This document shows positions 21,931-31,501 of a DNA stretch of 64,000 bases, piece by piece. Within the stretch, counting starts at the first letter, position 1. The number at the start of each line of letters is the position of its first letter. The notes beneath the pieces are model-generated. The model was not told the origin of the DNA and did no database searches. It saw nothing but the letters and a program-made list of their open reading frames with translations. The stretch spans positions 39,578,607 through 39,642,606 of the forward strand of contig NC_084802.1 in the NCBI RefSeq assembly GCF_963169125.1, read 5' to 3'. The translations under genes were made by a program, and so were the position numbers. The stretch comes from Humulus lupulus (Eukaryota; Streptophyta; Magnoliopsida; Rosales; Cannabaceae).

Positions 21931-24540
21931 TGTAGCGCACCAATTTTTTTTATTTGTGTGCATTATTTTTTTATTATTAATTTTTAAGTGTTAGAATTTT
22001 ATTTTTATTGTTTGATTGTTTGGTAGAAATTATGTGAATTGAAATTTTTTAATTGTTTTATTTAATGGTTTTATTTTGTGAACTTGCTTGAGCTTTGGTC
22101 GTGTGCATTTGGGTGCATGAGTAGTAGAGATAGTCTTGAGCACTTATGTGTTTGCATGTGCATGGTATGCATGGTGAGCATGCATTAGTTTCCATGCATA
22201 GTTATTTTTATTCTCCATTTATTTATTTTATTAATTAAGAAAACAGAAAAATGAGAGAAATAAAGAGAGAATATTGTAGAAGGCTTGTGTTCACACTAGT
22301 GAGAAATAGGAAACAAATGGTAAGAATAGAGTTGCCTTTTTTTTTTAGTTCCCATAATTTGGACCCAACCACAGTAAAATAGTCATAACTTTCACCGTAT
22401 ATGTCTGATTTAGGCAAACTTGGTATCGTTAGAAAGCTGATTAAATTATCTACAATATTTTAGAAATAGTATTTTTTTCCAAAACCGTGGTGTAACCGGG
22501 TAGAAAATGGGTCTCAAGTTACAGTATGTTTGGGTTACGAAAAACCCACTTCGAATTTTCATTCTTCTTTTTCTCTTAACCTAGCTATCACCTATAAATA
22601 GGTCCTAAAGTCTCTTTCTATCAGTTTTGAAACCCTAGTCGCCCATCTAACAAAAGAAAGAAAGAAAGGAAGAGGGGGAGAATAGGGGTCTTCGAAATCC
22701 CTAAGGTAAGCTTTGAGATTCATAGTTTTCTTCTTCTCCTCCTCCTTCTTCTTGATTCTAAGTATTTTGGGATGCAATAGTGATGATAGATTTAATTTCA
22801 CAAGGACCTAGAGACGGTGTTGGATAGATAATCAACCTACACATACAAGGGTAAGATTTTGTTTTGATTTCTTATGTTTGATTGATGGAAATTAGGTTTT
22901 GGGTTGGTCTAATGGTTTGATGAACATACAAGGGTGTTGGAGCTAGCAATCAAAATGAGAGGCATTTAGATTTCAGCACTTTGGTTTACTCAAGGTGAGG
23001 AAGGACCTTGTTTTGGTGTTATATTGATCTTGGGTTCACCTATGTAAATGTTGTATTAGATGCATTAGGGTTCTTGTATGAATTGAGTTTTGTTTGTTTT
23101 GATACTTTGGTCCTTGTTTGTGATTTTGATAATATTGGTTGATGTTTTGCATAAATGTTATATTTAAATCTTTAGCTTTGAAGAGTTGTTGTTTTAGTCT
23201 AGAGGTTGTTTATTGTTATTGAATTTATCTTGATATTAGAACCATGATAATATTAGTTTTGAGGTTGTATCTTTTAGAGTTTCAAAACCCTTGTAAGAAT
23301 TATGATCCTATTTGAAAAAATAATTTTTGGGTCTTGAGCATATCTAATTGGTGGAATATTTTTTCTTTTCTTCTTGATGTATTTTAGGTTCAGCCAAGCC
23401 TTATTTTAGGCCTAAGGTTCTTTTATTTTTATTTTGTTGTGTATTTGTGCATTTATAAGCATGATGAGTTTATGTATTCTATTGTGAAAGAAAAGAAGCA
23501 GGACTAGTTGTATTTTATGTTTAATGGTACATTTGGTTAAAGCTTTATATTGGAGTTTATATCTTGAAAATAGTCTAAATTATTGGTGCATGCTAATTGG
23601 ATTTTTGAATGCATAGAAGCTATAGAAATATGCTGCTAGGTGGTTTGAAGATTTAATATTGGTATAAAGTTCTTTAAAATTGTTAATTGAGTTTTTTTGT
23701 ATATAAAAGGTTTAGATTCTTGATGCTTGAATAGTTATGCTTCTTGGAATGCTTGAATGGTAGGAACATGTTAGGTGATAATTTAAACATGATCAAAAGT
23801 GTGTTATTTTGTAAATTATGCTTGTTGTAATTTTTCTTATTTTGATGGTGAAGATCAATCAATGATTTTAAAAATACACAAGGTATGCCCAAAATAATAT
23901 TTTAGAACCTATGTAAGCAAGAGATGTTTTTTTTTCATTTTAATGAGACTTTTAACTAATTAAACACATGCAGTTTTTTTATTTATTTATTTTGTGAAAT
24001 AAAATGTGATTTGTTCAATTATATGATTTTTAAAAAAATAAAAGTGTTTGCTGTAATTTTTATTTTATTGAAAGAAAATGTCTTTTTAAATGCAATATAT
24101 AAGGTATATGCTCATATTTTGTAAAAGATGGCATAAAGAAACTTTTCCAACTTAATTAAAATTGTGTTATTTATGAAAATGTGATAACCTTGAGATATCA
24201 TCTTTATTTTTCTACAAAGTTAAAGATGTAATTATTTTACTTATCTATTTGGCAAAGGGAGTGAGTACCAATTTGTTTTATCTGAAATAATTATGATAAA
24301 TTATTTACTATTATTTAATTTTGTCAAATTAATTATTTTGTGAGGAAAAAAAATAGAAAGAGAGAACTATACTCCTGTGATTATTTTATTTAGGTTATGA
24401 ATAGTAAATAGGATTAATATTTGGAAAATGACAACTAAAAATAAAATAATTCTTTTATTTATATTTTAAAGTACGATTTTAGTATAGCCTTGCAATATAA
24501 ATCAAGTTGGTAAAATATTTGTTTAACAAAATCTTACGTC
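21931..24540 (+). repeat. LTR-like AT-rich segment G
   Basis: 2.6 kb with no gene. It starts TGTAGCGCACC, as LTRs of this lineage do, and has a strong TATA box, CCTATAAATAGG (TATAAATA at 22593-22600). About 110 bases further is CCCTAAGGTAAGC, a donor-like site also seen after the TATA box in other LTRs here. It replaces the end of B's integrase, the polypurine tract and the first part of B's 3' LTR. No target duplication and no TG...CA right end, so it is probably a truncated LTR of a further element. The right part (23400-24530) is plain AT-rich sequence. Confidence 0.5.
22591..22600 (+). promoter_or_regulatory. TATA box in G
   Basis: CCTATAAATAGG, followed by a pyrimidine-rich stretch and a purine tract, the layout of an LTR promoter and R region. 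Confidence 0.55.
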
Positions 24541-26065
24541 ATTTGACCCATGTAATAGTTAATTTTTGGCTAAGTTTGGAAACTCAGCAATTACTCACGT
24601 TCAAAGCATTTCCCATTGGTTCTCACTTGGTGTTATCAAGAGATTTTCAAGGACATCAACATCACACCAAGCTTTGATTATTATTTTTTTAGGAAAATTT
24701 GGGAGAATTGAGCATAGAGGGAAAAGCTTAGAGCTGTCAAGATCAACATTATCACAAGGATTCAAAATTTCCCTAAGGTAATGATTCCTAATTTTATGTT
24801 CAAAGTGTTCATCGTGTTCTTGTGGAAAATTGGGGTTCCTAGCTAATTTTTGAGCTTTAAGGTTGTTGAGTTGTGTTTATGCGTAGATTTAGTTTGGGGA
24901 TAAGCTTAGAAATTGTGTTATAGCTTCTGTTGTCTTTGGTTGTCATGAATTTGAAGTCAATTTTCGTAGTGGAGAAAGGGCTTGAGTTTAAAAGCTCAAA
25001 GATGTGATTCTTCGCATCTTTATGTTTTTGGATGTTTTAAGGATGTTTTGGTGTTGTTTAGTGCTTCTATAGGCTATTTGAGGATGAAAATTTGAGTTTG
25101 TACTGTTGAGAGTCGATTTTTGGGTCTAGAATCAGATTTGAAATGCAGGGAAAAATACAATTTATGGGTTAGCACGGTAGCGCAGCAGTGCCTGGGTGGG
25201 TTTGCCCTCAGACCTTTGTGGCGCTGCCGCCCTTTAGAGAGGGCGCTGCGGCTCAAAATGGGAAAAATCTTATAGGAAGGCTCTCGGTCAGTTGTGGCGT
25301 CGCGGCCCTTTAGAGAGGGCATCAAGGCTCAAAATGCACAAATTTTATAGAGACTTCTCGGTTTGTTGTGGAGCAGTGGTGATGCGAGGGGCGCTGTAGA
25401 GCTAATGAAGCTTTAAGGGTGCATTTGTCTAGGGTTTTGGGGAGTTAACTTGGGAGGCTCAGGGAACAATTCTGCTATCGATTTTAGTGGAATATAAGGT
25501 CCTGAGAGCTAGGGCTTAGTCTTGAAACTCATTATCGAAATTAGTTCCTAATAAACATATCATTAAAGTTATGACTAAGGTTTCTACAAGGCTCGGGAAA
25601 AGAATCACACTCAAGATCGTACTACCATTTGCACGGGACTCGAGGTAAGAAAACTGGCACATGCACCGAGTGTAGGGCTTGAGCCCTAATTATCGAACAC
25701 GGGTATGACCATGCTATGAATCTATTTAAAGTTAAATGTTTGCTCTATATAAGAATATGTTGTTATAATATTCAAACCACAGTCGAGATACTTTTGAGGA
25801 ATATGGGATACTATCTCGATTTTTCTTCTTAGGTCGGTTAGTTCTGTAATTTTTTTATATTTGTATTTTGATTTAAAACCTTTGGGATCACTTGTAAATA
25901 TTCAAACCTTTTTAATGAAAAGTTTTACTTCATTGACCAAAATTTTTAATACTAAAATCAATGTTTATCCTGAGTTACACTTTTTGAGTCCAAATGACTC
26001 GCTTAACGAGTTAAGCACTATGTTTAACACACAGCGTAATTATCATGGATTAGTAGGGCGTTACA
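24541..26065 (+). repeat. 3' LTR of B, 5'-truncated
   Basis: Resumes at the position equivalent to 13104 of the 5' LTR (TCATTTGACCCATGTAATAG) and ends GGGCGTTACA. It contains a GC-rich island (25165-25395) with two similar copies of CCCTTTAGAGAGGGC, and CTCGAGGTAAGAAAACTGGC at 25637-25656. Confidence 0.85.
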
Positions 26066-26992
26066 TTCTCGTATCCTCTTCTTCTTAAATTGTCTTAGGA
26101 CATTGCTCTTTAGAAACGACAATTCCATGACGGTTTGGCATATCACCTTTCTTGGAATTTTGCATACTGAATTGCTCCAGTGCCCTATCTATATTACTAG
26201 CTTGGGAGAGAGCCAAAAATTTGTTATGTCAATCCCAAATCATCTCCCAAATCTTTTCATTTGGAATTGCTCGCCTGACCATTTCTTTACTTTTGTCAAT
26301 GTTCCTACGTCATTTCCAATCTGTAGAATATCATCAATGTAAAGAACCAGGAATACCACAATTTGATCTTTGATTTGTTTATAGACACAATGATCATCAA
26401 CATTTTGTTCAAAACCATACGTTTTGATAGTGTCGTCAAATCTTAGATTCCAAGATCTAGAAGCTTGTTTGAGTTCATAAATGGACCTAAGAAGCTTGCA
26501 AACCTTTTTCTCTTCACTTTTTATTTCGAACCCTTCTTGTTGAGACATATAAATGGTCTCGTCAAGAAATCCATTCAGAAATGTTGTCTTAAAGTCCATT
26601 TGTCATATCTTATAATCCATGCAAGCAACTATGGATAAGAATGTGTGAATGGATTTAAGCATGGCCACAAGAGAAAAGGTTTCTTCGTAATCAACCCCTT
26701 CTCATTGAGTATAGCCCTTGGCTACAAGCCTAGCTTTGAAAGTTTCCACTTTCCCATATGTTCCTCTTTTCTTCTTGAATATCCATTTGCAACCAATAGG
26801 TTTAACATTTTTAGGAAGATTTTCAAAAGTCCAGGCGGAATTGTAATATATCGATTCCATTTCCAGGTCCATGTCATCTTGCCATTTTCTTTGTCAAAAT
26901 TTTTCATTCATCTCTATATGTCAATGGATCGTCTTTGTTTATGTCAAACACAAGCATTTGAACTTCGTGCTCATATTGAGTTGGCTGCCTGA
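26066..26992 (-). pseudogene. Ty1/copia reverse transcriptase of H
   Basis: The minus strand reads a segment like KPIGCKWIFKKKRGTYGKVE, WQMDFKTTFLNGFLDETIYM, EGFEIKSEEKKVCKLLRSIY, and the catalytic box VLYIDDILQIGND. It continues in another frame as FLALSQASNIDRALEQFSMQ and VSKEQCPKT up to 26066, where B interrupts. The remainder is at 1901-2080. Several stops and frame changes are present. YIDD (rather than YVDD) is a normal copia variant. The sublineage is not certain. Confidence 0.88.
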
Positions 26993-27053
26993 AAACCCTC
27001 CCACTATGATGAAGCTCTCTATTATTTTGAATAGAACTTGTGGCTACTTTTGG

Positions 27054-28154
27054 TCATTGTTCATTGAAAACAGTTGGTGATCTATTTACTTGATCTGAGA
27101 CCATCTCTTCCAGTAAAACCTTACTGCAAGTCTTGTGGTTGTTAATATAGTCATATTCAAGAAAAGTAGCATTTGTTGATACAAATGTTTTATTTTCTTT
27201 AGGACTATAGAATATACCACCTTTAACCTCTTTGGAATATCCCACAAACATGCACAGTTTAGTGTGATATTCCAGCTTTCCAATATTTCCTTTCAGCACA
27301 TGTGTTGGACACCCCCAAATACGAAAAATGGTGTAAACTAGGTTTAGTATCACTTCATAATTTTAACAGTGTCTTCTTGACATTGCACATTGAGTGACAT
27401 AGCCCCAAAATGACAGTGGTAATGATGAATAGCTCATCATTGATCTAACCATGTCTAATAACGTCTTGTTCATTCTTTCTGAAACACCATTTTGTTGTGG
27501 CATTCCAGGTGCAGTGAGTTGGGATTGAATTTCATGCTCATGCAAGTGGTCCACAAATTCATAATTCAAGTACTCTCCTCCTCAATCAGATCGAATAACT
27601 TTCAGTGATTTACCTAATTATTTTTCATCTTCATCTTGGAATTCTTTAAACTTTCCAAAAATTTCAGATTTCTTTTGCATCAAATATAGGTAACCATATC
27701 TTGAATAATCGTCAAAGAAGGTGACGAAATATTCAAACCCTCCTCTTGCTTGCACATTAAGTGATCCACACACATCAGTGTGTACGAGATGGAGTGGTTC
27801 TATGGCTCTTGAACCTTTTGCAGAGAAAGGTCTTTTGGTCACCCTTCCTTCCAAATAAGATTCACAGACTGGAAGAGAACCAAAAATTAATTCTCTTAAA
27901 GGTCCCTCCTTTGCAAGTCAGTTAATTCTATCCAAGCCAGTATGCCCTAATCTCAAATTCCATAGATATTTTTCACTATCGGAGTCATTCTTTTGATGTT
28001 TAATAGACCTTGGGTATGTTGTATACAGATCGCTCTTTTGCCTTAAGTTTATACAGCCCATCATCGGATTTTGCATGACATATTTCAATACTAGATCTTG
28101 ACATAACAATAGAATTATTATTGAAAGAATATCAAGACCTTGTTCATGCAACAT
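27054..28154 (-). pseudogene. Ty1/copia integrase of H
   Basis: In sense order: a GAG-pre-integrase segment YLWNLRLGHTGLDRIN (H-H part of the zinc site), then the core with EPLHLVHTDVCGSLN, GGFEYFVTFFDDYSRYGYLY (catalytic Asp residues), TAPGMPQQNGVSERMNKTLL (catalytic Glu), and the C-terminal WGCPTHVLKGNIGKLEYHTK and CMFVGYSKEVKGG. The integrase lies upstream of RT, which defines copia order. The reading frame is broken between these blocks. Confidence 0.9.
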
Positions 28155-28419
28155 GGAAATAATAAAGTTCTTAATTAATAATCACATTACTAATCATAAA
28201 CTAAAAAAAATTCTAAAACGTTAGTTTTCTTGTTCTAAACAGAAATCTCAAATCTCTAAAATAAGAACAGACTAAAAATTTTAAATTGTTCATAACAAAA
28301 TTAAAATTCTAAATAAAACTAAAACCTAGCTCCATCTATATCTAGCATCTGGTGCACAGTTAACCTCTTTCTGGAAATATTTTTAACCTACGATGAAGAA
28401 CAAACAACAAAAAATATAA

Positions 28420-28831
28420 TTAATGGCATGTGTGAGTACAATAATCACTAGAAAAATATATGTAAATCATATTTACCTTTGTTTCTTTTAAACGATTAGA
28501 CATAGAAACTTCATCAGCTTCGTCTATAATCGAGTGCCATATATCATAGGCACTCTCAATATGTATATATTTTCCTATCATTTCGTCATGCAAGCTACAA
28601 AGCAAGCAATAATGAGCAAAATGATTGGACTTACTCCAATCACTATATTTTTCATGTTCTTCATAGCCATGTGAAAAATTTGGAATTGATGGGGGCTTTT
28701 CAACAACCACATTAATCAAGTTTTTTAGTTTTGAGAACGATCATCATTCCCGAAAACCAACAATGCATGTCATTTAAATCAAATGTGAGAATTTCGTGGA
28801 AGACATCAAGGATATGTTTAGGAGATGACAT
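28420..28831 (-). pseudogene. Ty1/copia gag of H
   Basis: ATG at 28831 opens MSSPKHILDVFHEILTFDLN, with the DMHCWFSGMMIVLKTKKL segment typical of copia gag. After a stop near 28716 it continues as KPPSIPNFSHGYEEHEKYSD and AYDIWHSIIDEADEVSMSNR. The region between gag and integrase (28155-28419) is too degraded to show a zinc knuckle or protease. Confidence 0.75.
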
Positions 28832-30260
28832 GATTGCTAAAATAAATAAATAATATCACAAAATAAATTTATCACATATTATGAATACAATGAATTTTTG
28901 GAATAGTAAATATGATGCATGAATGCAACAAATTTAAATAACACATTAATATAATTATTACTAATTTCGCGATAAATTAATTTAAAAATTAATGGACCAA
29001 CCTTAGGGTAGGTAAGACTAATCTCAAATTAATTTTGAGACAATTCTCAAATCCATAAGTGAAAACATAAAATCAACTATTTTCTCTTTTGCTTTACGAA
29101 CAACTGCGAGTTTGGTCAAGATTAACTAGTTTGCTCGAAAGCCTAGTTAACCTTTGTGAGTGTAACCCATTATTTTAGATTAATGACTTAACTCAAGAAT
29201 GTGCCTTAGGGTCAGTCAAACTTGAAATACATCATTCAATCCTATTCTTTAAAGAAGTTAACCTTGAATAATAACACATTAAGAAAACTTCCTTAGGGGG
29301 ACACAAACAAAGGTGCCTCGAGGCCAATTCTATGAAACATCGGTGTTAACTAATAATGGAGACCATAGGAGTTATTGTTATGACTCCTCCTCCCACTCAC
29401 TATTTTAGAATATGTGTTTTCTCAAAACATCCTATGCTTTTTAATTAATTAAATTAATCAAATTAATTTACCAAATGATATTCTAATAATTACTAATCTC
29501 ATTAAGCATTTAAACATTTAAATAAGAATTAATCAAACTACTATATAGGCATTTTAAACTATCTAGTCAATAAGTGCTCTAATTATTAAGAATATCATTT
29601 CCCTATCTAATAAAATTAATTATCAAATAGGTCTTGAAATTAACACTTACAATTTACCACTTTGTTCTAGTTTAAAGTAGATTAATTATATGATTCATTA
29701 AATGCATATTATTAAATAGGACGTTCCTAATCAAAACATGTTTCTACTTGATATGAGATGTATGCTTTAATTATATACTGTGTGGGTAATATGTATGACA
29801 TGCTATAATGCATGACGATGTTATTAAACACATTTAATACATTCAAATATTTAAATAAATAAATGTGAGCTGAGTGTTTTGGGTATTTCTAGAAAAATTA
29901 CAACACTTACAATAAATTACAAAATAAAATTTTAAAAAAAATCAAAGCTTCATGTAGAATCTCCATTTCCATCTTTTTTTTGTCTGCTATTATTTTTATG
30001 CCATCAAGCCAAATTTTGAATTATAAATGACTTCAATAATTTTTAAACAATCTTTTAAAATTATTGAACTTGGCTAATTAAAGCCCAATTGGTCATTTAG
30101 GTCCATTTTGAACTTGGGCCACTTAATTTAAAATTTCATTAGAATTTTAAAATTCCAATTAACAATTTGGGCCAAGCCCACAAATTCAAGGAAAATATCA
30201 GCCATTCTAGGGCTCGGGTAAGGAACCAAATGGTGATATTTTGCAATAAGGGGCTTGGAT
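28832..30260 (-). other. AT-rich 5' region of H, leader and probable LTR
   Basis: 1.4 kb without coding frames, upstream of the H gag on its sense strand, so the leader and 5' LTR should lie here. I find no clear TG...CA ends and no exact initiator-Met primer site; the boundary cannot be placed by eye. Confidence 0.4.
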
Positions 30261-30588
30261 TGGTGGGGTGACTCAAGGAGCCACCTATCTCACCAAGCCA
30301 CAAAGGCTACGACTTAAGGACGCTGAAGGCAAGGCGTGCAAGGACTCGGAGAGCCAGGTGTACTTGGGCGCGAGAGCCAGGCACACAGGAGGCGGGTGCT
30401 CAACGTGCATGGCGTCAAAGCCAGGCGGACAAGACTCAGGGAGCCAAGTGCGCAGGAGCTTTGGAGACAAGGCGCAGGGGCGCTGGAGACAAGGTGCAGG
30501 GGCCTGAGGATCATGTACGCAAGGGGTGCGGGGCTCAGACGCTAGGTGCGGCTGACGTGTTGGGCAGTCACAGGGCTAGGGTGCCTAT
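30261..30588. other. GC-rich patch with imperfect short repeats
   Basis: Sharply more GC-rich than its surroundings. Variants of GGAGACAAGGCGCAGGGGCG and GAGCCAGGTG recur several times. Open frames exist on both strands at once, a composition effect; none resembles a known protein. A similar GC-rich sequence follows the right end of F (63191-63250), so F probably entered this patch. Confidence 0.5.
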
Positions 30589-31501
30589 TGTAACATGCCA
30601 TCCTTGAGGGCATGTTACAAGCTAAGTTGGTGCTCGGTCAGATGCACACACGAGGGTGCATGCTGGTGAGCATGTTGATGCCTAGTTTGTATGGCAGTGG
30701 AATTTTCGTAAATATCTTCAATATTACCCAGAAATGGAATGGACTTAGTAGTTCCCATATTGAAGGGTCAATGAATGCAATGGTGCGATCAGAATTGGGA
30801 GACTCAGAGAATTGGCAAGCTGAGAGCCAAATATGTCTCCCAAGAAAAAAACATATATGTTTCTAGTAGAAGGCTAAAAGCTTAGAAGGCTCTTTGTAGA
30901 GGGAGCACCTAGTGTCAGCTCTCCACCACCCCCTAGCGCACATGTGCCAAGTGAGCTACTACTAGTCCGAAGGGATTGTAGGGTGGACATATGAGGGCCA
31001 CGAAGGGACTCATATGTCTCCATGAGTAGGAGTACTCATGGACATTACCGAGCCGCCTCGGTAGTGCATTGAAGTGTGCTGTCAGAGGTTTATGGGTACG
31101 ATTCCCTTGGCTTGCCGGTATACCACTTGCATCGAACGTGGCCCAAACCTCCGAGAGACGTCCTGGTACTCCATGGCCTCAAGTCTTGGCATAATATGGC
31201 ATGGGAATTCATTCTTGGGACTTATTAGCATACATGCATTGGAGGGTGCACAATGCTTGAGAAGGATAAAGGTTCGGTGTGTGCTACTAATCTGGCAGCT
31301 AGTCTCGAGGGCCTACCAACATGAGTGAAGGTATGGTGCCTTGAGGATTGGACCATGGACGTACGGGAGTCCTTCGACCTTGATAGGAGTTATTCGAATA
31401 GTATTGAATGGGGCATGAGGAAAGGTGTTGGCACGTCACCTTGGTGTAGACTCTTGGCCACACATGTTACCTTGGCTTGCGAATGTCTGGGTAAGCATTA
31501 G
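30589..31501 (+). repeat. 5' LTR of F, first part
   Basis: Starts TGTAACATGCC and closely matches 59996-60258 and 62294-62935. The first 31 bases form a perfect 11-bp inverted repeat with a 9-base loop (TGTAACATGCC / GGCATGTTACA). Element D cuts it at 31501/31502. Confidence 0.85.

Larger units (their letters stand above)
2081..26065 (+). mobile_element. Ty3/gypsy chromovirus B, decayed and multiply interrupted
   Basis: Order on the plus strand is 5' LTR (2081-2519 and 13006-14038), tRNA-Met primer site, gag, protease, RT, RNase H, integrase, and a 5'-truncated 3' LTR (24541-26065). Elements C, X and G interrupt it. Flanking pentamers GTCTC (2076-2080) and TTCTC (26066-26070) differ by one base and are the probable target duplication in copia H. 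Coding parts align with element D throughout, so both belong to the same broad lineage, probably Tekay/Del. The integrase C-terminus, chromodomain and polypurine tract are missing. Confidence 0.85.

Noticed and set aside
30268..30545. Overlapping open frames on both strands in the GC-rich patch
   Set aside because: All frames are open together because stop codons are rare in GC-rich repeats; no motif and no codon structure.
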